Shown here: piece after piece, positions 24,298 to 36,900 of the stretch | Numbering within the stretch: position 1 is the stretch's first letter | Layout of the letters: the number at the start of each line of letters is the position of its first letter | DNA from: Neospora caninum Liverpool | Taxonomy: Eukaryota > Apicomplexa > Conoidasida > Eucoccidiorida > Sarcocystidae | Direction of reading: 5' to 3' | Assembly: GCF_000208865.1 (NCBI RefSeq) | Contig: NC_018385.1 | Coordinates: 974,724 to 1,038,723, forward strand | Length of the DNA: 64,000 bases | Notes under the pieces: model-generated | Seen by the model: the letters and a program-made list of their open reading frames with translations, nothing else | What the model was told of the DNA's origin: nothing | Database searches by the model: none | Position numbers and translations under genes: made by a program

Positions 24298-27200
24298 TTA
24301 TCTCTGAAAGAAAAATCGAACTGCTGTCTTGATACGCAATGGCGCCGAGAGACGTTCTTGCTTTGCAACCTCCGCCAGCACGTCCTTCACGGACTTGCCT
24401 CGGTCATCCAGTAGCCAAGTCTGCAAGCAAATTGTCACCCGCAAGGCAGCAGCATGCAGTCGGATACGCTTGACGGAAACGTTCCTGCACTGGTTTGTTG
24501 TCCGTTGGTCTTTTTCAGCCCGAAATGACGCACAGTCCATCAATACCTCTTCCACTGACACACAGCCAGGCCTAGAGAAAATCAGGGTACAATGCGCCTT
24601 CAACCCACCCATTCTCTGAATTTCACAGTTGAGTTTCATGCCGCATTAGGTGCGACGTGATCCCCTTTATGAGATGGTGTATCGAGGCACTGGAACGGAG
24701 CAGTCACCTGAACCATCGCATCGTTGGCCAGAGGCTGAGCTGCCTTTTGCCTTTTGCGTGGGCGCATCCCCGGAATGCATGAACAGACACTACGCCGCTT
24801 GGACAGGAAACCCCGTTTTACGTAAGTAGACTAGAATAACTTTCTGGCCGTGTATTGCATTGGGCGTCAGTCAGTCTCTGGTGTGAGAGCAAGAAGGTAG
24901 CAAAGCAGTGAAAATTCTCCCTCAGTTCAAGTATGCGTACACACCTGTTCAGAGAGAAGAACTTCTTTGAACCACTTTTTCAACCTGCCTGCCACCATCT
25001 TCTCGGCAACTGCCGGCGGTTTGCCGCTTTCCTCTGCCTGAGCGCGGCAAGCGCGAGCCTCGCGGTCGTACAGATCAGGATCCAGAGATGCTGCGTCCTT
25101 TAGAACAGAAGAAAGGATACAGGTCCAAAACAACGGGTGTTTATACGACAAAGCCAGTTGCCTTGCTGCTCACGTAAACAAAGCATGAGCTGCATGCTTC
25201 TAAACTTCTCGTTTCCCTTATCTACTGGGGCCTATGCAAGCGTTCTCGCAGGCTGAGACGCTGCGAACGCTCCAATTCCTCCTCCGACGCCTGTGCAGTC
25301 TGCAAAGGCATCTCTACCTTAACTCACAAGGCCGTCTGCCCTTGAACCGAGCCACGGTCGCTACATTCAAGAAAAGAGCACAATGTACTCAACGGCATTC
25401 GGATATCGTGGTGAAGAACTTACTACAGCGAGCGGCTTCCCTGCCGCGACCTGCATAGCAACCTTCTCCGCCAGGTCAGCAAGGCGCTCCGCTCTGCCCT
25501 CTGTCTGCTGGCTGTCCGCCGTGCATTCTCCGCGATCCCGATGTTCGTTCGATGGGCGTTTTGGACCCTCCTGTCGCTCTTCGCCGCCCTTCTCCGTCGT
25601 GTCCAGCGCCACAAGTACGCCCAGAGAGCCCACCGTGTCGCCTATCTTGTCGTGCAGGTACGCTCCAACAGCTCCTTCCCCGATCCGAGCAGCCACTGCT
25701 GCAGCATCGTCGATTAAAATTCGCTCGCCCACCAGAGAAGTCAGGAAATGCAACTCGTCTCGAACCACACGTTCCATCGATTCGCCTTCAACTCCCTCTG
25801 TTCCACTGCATGCGCTCGAGCCGTTAACTGCGTTCGAATCGCGGGCTGACTCCCCTGTGCTCGAAAAAGGCCAGCAGGCATTAAGAAGGTGCTCGACAAG
25901 AGCAGGCCCTGCCTCTGGCAGTGGAGAGGCGGACCGCTCACGCGAGGAAAGAGGGTCATCAGAAGCTGAAGTTCGCTTGATTTGACGCAGATAATTCTCT
26001 ACTGTATTTTTACTGACAAGGTCTGCGAGAATGCGGGCCACGCGGCTCGCAAAAGACGTCACTTGCTCGTTTCGAGCAACGAAGTCTGTGTTACAGCTCA
26101 GCTTGATCATCACTCTGCCCTCCCACTCGGCGTGTGCTCTCATGCATCCGTCGTCACGCGCTCCAGCTTCTCCTTCCTCCTGCTCCGGCTCCTCGGCAAA
26201 CGGTTTCGTGTCCACGCAAGCTCCTTCGCCATCGAAAGCGTTGTCTTCCACGAGGGACGAGGCTGGTCTCCCGCAAACCTGTCCCGGCGGCACTTTGACC
26301 CTCCACGAAGCGACAGCAATAATTCCCTCTCGTGCCTGGCCGGTACTGAGGCAGGCTGCTGCTGCGGCTGCTGCCCCCGCTGCAGAGCCTCGCTGTCGGA
26401 GCCAGTCGACGGCGGCACGGAGATCGCCTGAAGACGCAGCCAGTGCCTCTCTGCATGTGGAGACGCTGCTGTTCGTCAAGGCGCGCAACTGTTTCAGCAG
26501 CTCCAACGAAGACGAGGTAGACGGGGGGGACGCGGAAGCGGGGTCTGAAGAAACAGAGGGAGGAGACGAACTGGTAGGGGATGAACCCGAAGAACCAGAA
26601 GAACGCAGGCGAGATGGCGAAGACGAATGGAACGAGAAAAGGTGACGCTGGTGGAAAGCCGTAGCGGAAGAAGGAAACGAAGCCGAAGGTGCAGGGCTCG
26701 AGAAAGGGGAGTTTGGAGAAGACTGAGGGAATTGCGACGGAGCACATGCGGAAGAGACGTACACGGCCGGCGAAATCCACGAGGAGACAAACCTCCGAGT
26801 CGGACAATACCGGGGCATCACACGCCGCTTCGGTGCGATGACCCTATTCAAATAAGTTGCTGTGGCACACGTGGGGGCGACGCCGTCCCTATTGCGGGCA
26901 GCGAAAAAGCGAAAAAGAAGACCTAGAAAGAAGCGGGAAGGGTGAGAATGGGGCACGATTGGTCGCGGCGTGCTCCGTGGCCTTCCTCCTGCAGTGCGGA
27001 AATTGGTAGAAGCGAATATGGAGTTGCCCGTGGGTGGCAAGTCGGACGACGGGGCGAAACGGGGCTGCAAAGAGGCTTGGAGGTCGAGGGAAGGCTGCAG
27101 AGCGGCAGAACATGGTGACGCGGAAGAATCAAGATCCTCGAACTGCCGAGGGGAAATGTCGCCTCCCGGGAAGACAGCGCCACCGCTTCCGCTTTTCGGA

Positions 27201-27379
27201 GAAAAGCGGAGTGCACGCCATCCCCCCCTCCTTATGGCGCCGTGTTTTGCGGAATGAGGAGGAGTAAAGGAAAAAGCGGAAAACGACGAATGCTCGGGAG
27301 AATTTAAAATTACGGCCACAGACGGAGAAAGAAACAGAAGAAGGACGATGGCATAAATGGAAGCACGTAGAGCCGGCAT
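24298..27379 (-). CDS. EF-Ts: Translation elongation factor Ts, probably apicoplast-targeted
   Basis: Guanine-nucleotide exchange factor for EF-Tu. Three exons in transcript order: 27379-25424, 25097-24945 and 24420-24298; all junctions are phase 0, giving 743 residues. The start at 27379 is chosen because it opens a textbook signal peptide (MPALRASIYAIVLLLFLSPS), followed by a Ser/Phe/Arg-rich, acid-poor stretch, as in apicoplast bipartite leaders; the frame itself is open to 27637. About 200-300 residues of leader and low-complexity sequence precede the UBA-like N-domain (LKQLRALTNSSVSTCREAL, then AVDWLRQRG). The core has CNTDFVARNE, the residues that contact EF-Tu. The C-terminal exons carry ESGKPPAVAEKMVAGRLKKW and KSVKDVLAEV. 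Bacterial EF-Ts is about 280 residues, so over half of this protein is extension and insert. In apicomplexans EF-Tu is plastid-encoded, which fits an imported partner. Confidence 0.93.
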
Positions 27380-28369
27380 GGAGATAACAGCGCGGATGGC
27401 TTTGCCGGAAGTGAGAAAATGTCCATCACCAGATAACACCCAACCCGGTGGTAAGAGGGTTGGAGACAACCAGATGAAAAACTGCGCAGTTTGAGAACCG
27501 GGAAATCCCATGCTCGGTTCAAGCGGAGGGACCGCATTTCTGCGTGATGCATCAGTACGACACGGAAGCTCGGCTTGCAGCGAGCAGGGATCCTCGAGGC
27601 AGTGTAAAAAGGGCATGCAGATTCGGAAATCGATCATCTATCATCAAACGCGCGTACGCGAGCAACGATGCTCACCCCTTCCTCGAATTCTCTCAAATGA
27701 TGTGCGAGAGGAGTTGAATCACCCGCTGCGAGATGACGAAGACGCTCGATTCCATTCTGTGTGACATGGCTCGGCTGGCGCCACGCTTTTCACGTTTTTT
27801 GTATTCGATCGACAATTCCACCGGACGCAGGTGAGACGATGGACCTGGTGGCAGCTGTGTGTGGCCGATCCACGTGCGGTGCCTGCAAAACAGTGATAAA
27901 AACGCTTTAAGTTACGTGACAGAATGGACGGACAACGGAGTAAGGCAAAATAGATATACCTGTGTAAGACATACGCATAGCATTCCCGCTGCATGGAAGC
28001 TAAAACGGTGTGTCAAACGAGTGCACACGCACATTTGGCGGTACGACGGATTACGAGCCTCGAAAAGCACAGGCCGACACAAGTGCAAAATGGTGCAGAA
28101 TCCACAGCATCCGAAAGTGACAACTTCAATCTGTCGGAAGTGGTTTAGCGAAGTCTCTGATGAGCAACCGACATCTGCCGCCTTGCAGATTTTGTCACGG
28201 ACGGGGCTCGGTGAATGCATTTCAAATGCATGCACATCACACTGAAAAATGTGACTGTCCGTGTGCGACGCGCAACCGATACTGGCGCAGCAGCATCGGT
28301 ATCGTATTATTACTTGTGCAGACACAAACGCCTTGTAGGGCACCTTTCCTTGAGCATCTGATGTATGCA
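27380..28369. other. Upstream region of EF-Ts, no gene recognised
   Basis: Presumed promoter and 5' untranslated region of the - strand EF-Ts gene. Short frames on both strands show no recognisable content. Confidence 0.4.
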
Positions 28370-29184
28370 TCATTCGTGTGTGTTTGAGGCTTTTGTCTGT
28401 AGTAACTGTTTATTGCAGCGGAGGGACTTCCAAGAGCGGAACGGCTGGGAAAAGGCGGTTTTCCTGGCTGATACCACTCCGGCCGTGCCCCTTGTGACCA
28501 TCGCCACGAGAGGCATCCCTTCTTGTTTAGATGACGTTTTCAGATGCGTCAAGACCGCTGACGCCAAAAAGGAAGTTTAACGAGCGCATTCTGATGGGCC
28601 TATGAGGTATCCTGCTGTTGTCCTCTACTGTAAAGCAGAATTGTTTATGCCAAGCAGTATGCTGTCGGTCGCGGTCCTGACCGCGACCTTGTGTGCCGAC
28701 CTCCCCGAGCCGCATGCACACGCGTAAAATGTGCTTCGTTGCCTCTGAGTGCTCGAGTTAAGTGTTTTAGCACCCCAAAATAGTGAGCTTGGCGTTCTTC
28801 CGATCCACACACCTGAGTAGTTTGCAAGCGCTGGCAGGAAACTGCCTCCTCATAAGCCCGTTGTCCGTATCAGCGCCCCGCGTGCGGGGGGACGATTACC
28901 GTGCCCACTAACACTCTCAACACTTGTTACTCTGGATTGGTGGTTCGTTTCTACCGGGAGTCACACTCCTATCTGCGTGATGATCCTTATTTGTTCAGGC
29001 TGGGGAAAGCAGAGGCAAAGGTGTGGCGGTTGTGCTTCGGCAAAAGACCGGGTTCCTTTTTACTGCGAAATCTGAGTGCAATCGCCTCCGCAAGGTGTGG
29101 TTGCCCCATACCCGTCAAATAATGCTTGCGCGTTTCACTTCCTCAAAAAGCATTGTGCAATGTTACAAGTGAGTGCATTGACTT
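28370..29184 (+). other. Two orphan exon-like segments of an unknown gene
   Basis: The first follows a ttattgcag acceptor and runs to about 28580, encoding a protein-like stretch with GWEKAVFLADTTPAVPLV. The second follows a ttgttcag acceptor near 28999 and reaches a GTGAGT donor at about 29168; it encodes GVAVVLRQKTGFLFTAKSE and VWLPHTRQIMLARF. The second is the more convincing because both splice signals are good and the frame is clean. I do not recognise the family. They may belong to a small gene lying just upstream of the BAP31-like gene, or to its 5' leader. Confidence 0.3.
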
Positions 29185-29762
29185 CAGTCGCGGCAGTTTT
29201 CGTGGAGATAGTGCAACAGACGAACGCAGTCAGTGCTTGCTGGGAGTAAGTCAACGGGCATCGACAGTGGTGCGGCTAGCTACGGTAGGCGTCTCTCAGT
29301 CTGTCTGTTTTCTTTCCGTTTGCTCTTTTTATATGTCAGTTCCTTATTCTCACCCAACAAAAAGTGCTAAATGAACGTCCCGATAGATGGGTCATGCCAC
29401 TCCCGTGAGTCTCAGGTACGCACTGCGTCATGCCGAGCTGGCGAAAAGCGACAAATTGCTGTTCGTGCTACAATTTTGAGACAAGCTGGTTTTTTGTTGG
29501 GGGTGTGTTCACCTGCGATCCTGAATGCGGACTATTTTTGTGAAGTGTGCTGGTGTTTTCACTCGGTTGTCGATATTTGCGAACGGGCCTTGACTCTGGT
29601 TGCATCTCAGTGCATACCATTTTCTTTCTCTCCCAAAGAAACCTTGTTTTCTCCAAAACTGTTTGAGAAACAGCCAGATTAAGCTTTTGGATTTCTGCTC
29701 AGCATCGCATTACTGAAGACCCGGTCATTTCTTCGTGTTTCAATGCTGTATTGCTGCGCAAG

Positions 29763-30374
29763 ATGCAGGTGACGACATTTCTCCAGTCTTTCATATTCCT
29801 TCCTTTGGGAGGTTTCCTTCTTCTTACGTCTCTTCTCGGTGTTCGGCTTCTCAATGCCGCTACAAGCCGCATATGCCGACAGACGATATCGTTAGGTTAC
29901 GTAAATCTCCGGCTTGTATCTCTCATTCTTCTGATAAGTGTGTCTTTTTTCGCTCGAGAGCAGGCAGTTCTAACGCGTATATATACGTCACCGTCTTATA
30001 CGCAATACTGTGGAGCAGCTGAACCAGGCAATCCCTTCCCCGGTAACGCAAGCAAAGATCCCGTAGCAGCTGCGGCGTCAGCGGCTGCTGCCCAAGCAGC
30101 GGCGGCGGCCCTTGCTGGCGGAGAAGCAGGTCTGCAGTGTATGGCCTACAAACTCCGGCATGAGAGGAACTGGTGGTTATCTCTTTTGAGTCTAACTGTT
30201 TGGCTTCTTCTGTGGAGAGTGACTGCTATGGTAGAGAGTTATGATGCACAACTGTTGATGCTCGAAAATGAAAGACTGCGTGAGCTGTCAGTTCTGGAAA
30301 ACGCGAAACGCGGGTTGGATAAGGGAGGATTGAAACTAGAGCGAGGTGCCCAGGTCGAGAGGGGCGCGCAGTAA
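29763..30374 (+). CDS. Three-span ER membrane protein of BAP29/BAP31 type
   Basis: A single-exon frame of 203 residues from the ATG at 29763. Membrane segments are at roughly 6-28, 50-65 and 137-155, followed by a charged coiled-coil-like helix (about 158-182) and a basic tail. The stretch YKLRHERNWWLSLLSLTVW, just before and in the third span, matches the BAP31/Yet family pattern in which an RN-aromatic motif leads into the last span and then a coiled coil. That family sits in the endoplasmic reticulum and helps sort membrane proteins. Unusual points are an alanine-rich run (about 101-118, near AAAASAAAAQAAAAA) in the loop before span three, and no obvious dilysine retrieval signal; the tail instead ends in an imperfect repeat (LERGAQ, VERGAQ). 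Other small three-span proteins cannot be fully excluded. Confidence 0.6.
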   Translation: MQVTTFLQSFIFLPLGGFLLLTSLLGVRLLNAATSRICRQTISLGYVNLRLVSLILLISVSFFAREQAVLTRIYTSPSYTQYCGAAEPGNPFPGNASKDPVAAAASAAAAQAAAAALAGGEAGLQCMAYKLRHERNWWLSLLSLTVWLLLWRVTAMVESYDAQLLMLENERLRELSVLENAKRGLDKGGLKLERGAQVERGAQ

Positions 30375-33300
30375 GGAAACTTTGTCGTTTCAAGACTTAA
30401 GTGGCGGAATAAAAGCCGAACCTGGGCCCCTCGGTGTGTAGACCAGCTGGTAGCACTCGAAGCGGGGGCAGCAGAGAGCAGACGTGGTGGTGATTGTGCA
30501 GGGAAGACCTAAGACGGGAGCGGATTCTTCGTGAAAATAACTATGGCATACTGCAGACGCAAGCAGTGTCCGGTTTGGCGACGCCCTTGTGAACGCTGAA
30601 GGCTGACCGGAAGAAGAGGAAAAACATACGTTTATGTCGGGCGTTACAAGGATGCAAGCATACAGTCAAGTGACGAGCGGTGGTGCAAGTTTTCTGAGGG
30701 GCAGGAATAATGGCGGTATTACAAAGGGAGAATGTGTAACGTGACCGTGTTTTTCACCGTTAATACAGTTCTACGCCTGGGAAAGACGTGATAAATAGTA
30801 TAACTCGTCGTCCGGATGCTCCCGAGTTGAGGGTTGACTGAGTTCGTGGTGTAGGTATCTCGTGTGTAACTGGTAGTCCTCGTGTTTGTGCTGCCGGCGG
30901 GCCTCTCCAATTTTTCTTGCTGTTTTGGAAACACTGCACAGAAGTGAAGCCCCAAGGGTTGAGCGGCAGTGGCTCAGCGCGTTGTTGGCAAGGCACATCT
31001 GTGGGCAGCTTCCTTCGCATCAACGGGCAATGTCTACTCAGAAGTAGGCATATAGATAGATATGTGCGTATGGTATTCCTCATTCTAGATAGACCGTAGG
31101 CGTCTGATTCAGGCGACCCTTTACTGCACACTCCAAGGGGCAACGGACAGCGAACCTTTGGAGCCACCACCCTGTACGTTCGTCTGCATCAGCTACTACG
31201 CCAGATGTCTGAAATTCTCTAGCCCCTCCAGAGCAAATTAACTCCCAAGGCAATCGCTATGGGAATGACAATCGAGCTAACAAAACTCCACTGTTGTCTC
31301 TCGGAAAGCTGTTACAACTATTTGTAACCGCGTGCGAGAAATTCTTTAAGAGCTTGAGAATTGCCCGGCGCTTCAGGCTTAATTAGCCCGCATGGGCGCA
31401 TTAATATTCAGAGAGTTCTGCACAGCGCACAGGCAAGAGGGGCATCCATTGGACTAAAGAATGAGTCTTCACGGCAGCGCTGCCACTAAGTACCTGAAGG
31501 ATTTCATGAGACGACACTGGTTTCCCACGGCGCACTGGTCTCAGTGAGGCCATATCCCATGCCCTTGTCTTCATCTTCTTTTCTGCGCGACTAGCAACAG
31601 GCTGCCACCATACTCGAGTTTCCTGATACTCATTATTCAGCTACCTCAAAACCTTTTCCCCGGTAATCCATACAAAGGAACGAGGGAAGCACCCGCTGTC
31701 TGCATGTTAGGCAGTTTCTGCTTCCTTGTGCTCTTACTTCTCCACGTGCTCGAGAATTCGGTGAAACACATCATCAGGCGAGTGAATGTCGTTTGAGCTG
31801 CGAGAGTGAGAGAAAGCATATCGCTGCTGCCACGGAATCACATCTGACAAACTGCACTGGTCAAGCACAGAGGCTCAAAAAAGCGCATTCGGTTTAAAAA
31901 GTTGTTGGTGTGCTGAAGCACGAAGTGCTTTTCGACAAATAAAGTCCGACTGCTTGCAGGGCACCGCTGCACCTACGTATATATGTCTTTTAGGGTTTGT
32001 GGATTCGTCACAATAGCTCGGACACCAATGGCTTTATGATTGGGGTGGTGTTCCTTTAAACATGGTGTTTAAGTTCGTCCACATCTCCTATAGCGATAGG
32101 CTCATCTGAGCAATTGAACGTCTGTTTGTCGCCAAGTGTCGCAAGTGGTTTTGCAGTAGGACACACGCGCCCAGCACCAAACTGGTTAGATTGCTGAAAT
32201 CTTCAGCATGCAAAGCCAGGATGGTGACGTGACGTCAGTACCGTTGACGCCACAGAAGCGGTTGATTAGACCAGCAGCCACAGAGGCGAACGAAAGGGCC
32301 GGTCCACGAGCGCCTAACAATGTAGTATCAATGATAACGCCACCGATAAGCCCTACCTGAAATAATAAAGATTCGGGATTCAGCGGTCGAGTGTGTTTCG
32401 ACCATTGCCTACCTTAGCGTGACGGAAACGTCGGGAAACAGTCGCAGGAGGTCCCGTCGCTGATCATTCTCAGTTTTCGTCCTGATATAAGTTTTCGCCA
32501 CATTGAATGTGACAACTATTTTTAAGAAAGAGATTATGACGATACGTGTTTCCAGTGAAACCCCTCACCGCCCTCATAGGGGTTCCTCGTCTGGTAGCAA
32601 ACTGTGATAAAGAAGGTGACGATCAATGCGCTCCGCCTGCGGTCTCATGTGGCCGTTTCCAGCAGGTGCCAACGCAAATGACGCCCATCGGGGTCACAAT
32701 CCCATGTGTCTGTGAACACATCTTCCTTCTCTGCTTTGCACGTGCTTTTTTCTGCCTGTTACGACTCGTTGGATGCAACAGGGTTCTCGTTATCTTCCAG
32801 GTTCTAACCGTAGTGTGGCCCGCGTGATGTTGCTCAACCTACTGCTTTCTCAAGAAATCAGGCGCATCAAATCTGGAGACCTGAAGGCGTTCTGCGACGT
32901 CAGAATCAGTTGGACTCTCATAATAAACCTACAACGATATCAGACGCGACGCATAACGACGAAACCACCCATCTTCCAGACATAGCCGCCCGAAGATTGG
33001 CAATACAAGACAGGAACGGGCTCTGGGGCCTCTTCATATAGGCATCCATTACAGAAAGTGGTCCTGACCTGCGGTGTAACACCGGGGCTTTGAATAGGTG
33101 GTGCAATGCTGGAAAGCAGCGAGGGGCAACTCACGGTGAGAAAAGGCATACGGGGTACAGGCACGTGTACCGCCAGCCCATTCGTCACTGTAGAATATTA
33201 CAAGGCACCACCCTGTGAAGCCGCTCCAGACGATAGCAACCACATCTCGATATCGCGTGTGCTCGAGGGGCCCAGCAGAAGCATCTTTCCGGCGGGATCG

Positions 33301-33916
33301 TGTAGAGTTGGACCACGTACTGTATCGATGCGCACAGTTGCTCGTTATATGTGTGCAGACAGTGCATCTTATGTCTCCCATAACGGAACAGCTTGCAAAA
33401 GAAGCAGAATTCCCAGGGGCGGTAGTAATTTTTTCGGTGCTCTGAACATTCTCTAAAGGATCCGGCATTCAGCAAGGGTTCAGCTCGTGCCGTCGCCATA
33501 GAGTTTGTCGAGCTCCTGCCTTACTTGACCAGTCGATGGGTCGTGCCGGCGTTTTGCCACACGATCGCGCTGGGTCTCCTGAGCTCGTCGAAAGTTCACA
33601 TGGTACTGCGGAATCTTTGTATCTCCCATCCTTTGATATTGCCGGTGAAGGAACAGGACCGTAAGCTGGGAACGGTTAGCCTGGCAATCTGGCTATGCCC
33701 CCACCTCCTAGCTGTAGAACCTAGTAAGGGCGTCATGCAGTTTGCAGTCAACAAACGTTCCACCAGGCCTAGGAAATCGGTGACACCTCTTCTCGTCATT
33801 GCCAGGATCCTTGTCACGCAGGAGATTGCTGTGGTATCGAATAAACTCAAGCATGCATTCCATGTGCGACGCGGCTGGGATGTAGTAGAAGACGTCGCCG
33901 CCAGCCTTTGACTCAC
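30375..33916. other. Intergenic region plus probable 3' part of the AK8-like gene
   Basis: The left part should contain the BAP31-like 3' untranslated region. The 31.2-32.5 kb stretch is free of frames above 60 codons and appears non-coding. On the - strand, a possible AK8 exon lies near 33300-33390, after a ttttgcaag acceptor. It contains FRYGRHKMHCLHTYNE, a conceivable degenerate lid segment. Final exons of the kinase are expected here but I could not fix them. Confidence 0.4.
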
Positions 33917-36900
33917 AGCTTCGATGTCTAAGGCAATCATCTGCGTTGGAGTCAGCCTCATGTGTCGTAGCCATTCCGCATGCGAGCTTGTTTGAGGGAA
34001 GCCTTCGAGAATCCAGCCTCTTCGAGAGCAGTCTGCTTGCCGCAATCTGTTCAGTATTGCTGGAAGGACGAACTCCTGCGGCACTGCACAGACTCGCACG
34101 GCTGCAAGAAACGGTGAGCCGCTACCCTTTCCCGTACGATTGTCGCGTTCGCGCCCCGGACAGCAACAACAGCCGACGACAAAGCAGAACAGCTCTTTTG
34201 GCCACTCGCTAGTATTCATGGAGCGGGGGCAGTAGCACTTGGCAATCCTGTGCTCGAAAGAGTAGAGGAATAAACAAACGACTCAGCTTGGAAACGTTAT
34301 CAGCGAGTGAAGAGCCCGAGAAAGAGAAACTTCAGAGGTGGTGCTGCGTACGCGCGTCGAGTAAGGATGCTGCGTACGCGCGTCGAGTAAGGGTGCTGCG
34401 TACGCGCGTCGAGTAGAGCAATTGGTCAGAAAAATCGAGTTGCCGTCCAACATACAAGGAAGATATAAAGCATGGATATATACTCTTCTGATCCTTTTTA
34501 GCCAGCTGCAAAACCAAGTGATTCTCCACTGGGAGGTCGATGGAAACCTACAGAGGGTTCCTTTTTCTTCAGATTCGCGGAGCACACTTCTCAACTCCAG
34601 GTTCTTCAAAGCCTGCGTACGCACAGGCAAAAAGTCTACAGCGACACCATCTGTGCGAGAGTCTCATTCGCAAAAAGTTGCATGGAAGCATGGTGGTTGG
34701 TCAGGCGCGTCTTCGCACGCAAAAAAAGACTATACTGGTGCATAGATATAAATGCATATATGTGTTCATACATAACTGTGCCTATACTTTTCACGTTTAC
34801 TACCATAAATGTCTACTATGCGGAACCTTCCCCTGTACCCGTGGCCACTAATTGAACAGATGCTGACAAGCGATTGGCATGTATCGTGCCTTGGTCGCCG
34901 AAAGATGTTGCGATGGAGTACGATGTTTGGAGGGGGCAGTGCCACGTGGGAGGAAAAGTTTGCAGCGCACGTACCAGTTCTCGGAGGAGCTGCTGCGCGT
35001 CGACGTGCACGACTCCGTACCAATCTGCCAACAGTTGTGCTTGTGTCGACTTGCCACTCCCCTTCGGTCCCAACATCTGTGTATTCCGGGCACAGCATAT
35101 CACATGCTCCTGCCAGGGAGAGAAGAGGTCTTCGAGTTTTTTTGGTTATAGATGGCAAGATGAAATAGCGCATCGACAAAGCATTTGCAGCGGCCGACCA
35201 CACTGCAGGTGTAACACAGGAAGCACAATAACTGTGCGATCTTGTCCCTATCACCCAAAAAGGCGGTTTTTTGGGCTTCGACCAAAGTGGGAGGCCTTTT
35301 GTATGCGCTCACCGGAATTTCTCTGCATAGATCAGTGAAATAAATTACGCGAGACTAATGTATCTGTCCTATGAATTCTTTCTGTAATATCAGTCAGAGG
35401 AGGTGGTATATCGGCTACAACAGATCAAGGCTTCCTTCTGGAACCCAGCAATCCCTCAATCCCACCCGTGCTGTTTCAGATGTTTTGCGCGCTTGTTTCC
35501 GTGATCGTGGTGTTTTAAGACTTACGCAGATTCGTGGTTGATAGCGGCGAAGCTCCTTGTCTACGTACAAACCGCAGTGTGCCTGCGCTCATGGAAAACC
35601 GCATCGGCATGAGCGCAAGTCGTCCCATAGTCGCATGCATCACACAGAGAGCGGGACAAGGGGGATCGTAGCAGAACAGCTACGTGAGAGAGCGAACCCA
35701 AAAATCTAAGCAATATGGGAAGCTCTAGGATCTCTCGTTTTCAGCGGCACAAGGCGAGGAGAAACACTGCTTCGCAACAAAAGGTTCAAATCGGCCGGGA
35801 GACGACGTGTCTCCTGTCCGTTGACTTCATCACCTACTCTAATCTTCTGAAGAGTTTCGTCCTGGTTCGCAGAGGTGCTGATCATGTGGTATGCAGCCGA
35901 ATACTGCTGCATAACGCCGGATATATGTCTGGGGCACCAGTAACCACAGCAACGTTTCCTGTATTGTGGGCGACCAAACATGTATGTTGCAACGTCGTGG
36001 ATAGGTGGATAGCAGGCAACTGAGCACTGAGGAGATTTCCGTCTCGCAGCAACAGATGCGCGCCTCATAGGGAACTGACGTTTGCTCACCATTGGTACCC
36101 GTACAGAAATAACAGGAGAATGCATAATATCCACAAATATGCCGATATCAACCAGTCATGTAGCAGCTGTTTGTCAGGACTCGCACATTTTCCCTTCCAT
36201 CTGTTCGAAAGTGCAAAAGAACATGGCGGTGAACAAAACGATTCCACCACGTTCGGCATCTCTTCCGCTTCCGAAACGTGGAAAATGTAGAGTGTGCGAG
36301 AGCACGAAAGAAATTGGGCGCATTACCTTTCGTATGATCTGGCTTTTGCACTACAGTGATTCATTGAGTGACAGATTGCAAGCATGCCTGAAGCCGGTGA
36401 TATGTCCTGATATGCCGTATCAACGGGAGAGTTCTCAGCTGCATCGGTTTCATGCTGCTCAGTGACTGGACGCAGCTGGAAGTATGCTGGAAGCTCTCTC
36501 TCTGGAACTCTCAAGATAATGAATTTATCAGGAACGATTCTGCATTCCTGAAACAAACGCGCAGGGGAACAGCCGTGGAACGCAGCAGGGAAGCGATCGC
36601 CATGAGCCGTCACCCTACCTCAACAAATCTGAGTAACTTCTCCCTTCCAGACCAGCCGCCAGGCAACTCGATTTACTCATATATTCCCCTTTGCCTGCCT
36701 CTCTTCCTCTCATCCTTCCTCTATGTTTCGAAGGCCAAACTTTGGTGGTCATTACTGCCTAGCATCGCACCGTTTTGCTGAACCTCCAAATGGAACGAAG
36801 ACCACTGTATATGGAAGAAAAGGCGTCGAGGAAAACTGGGTCCAGTTCTTCTACATTTCAAGCCCTTTGCACGAGTGGTCGAATGCCTCACCTGCAATGC

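Noticed and set aside
26031..26645. 200-codon plus-strand open frame
   Set aside because: Antisense shadow of the EF-Ts first exon, which has clear family motifs on the other strand.
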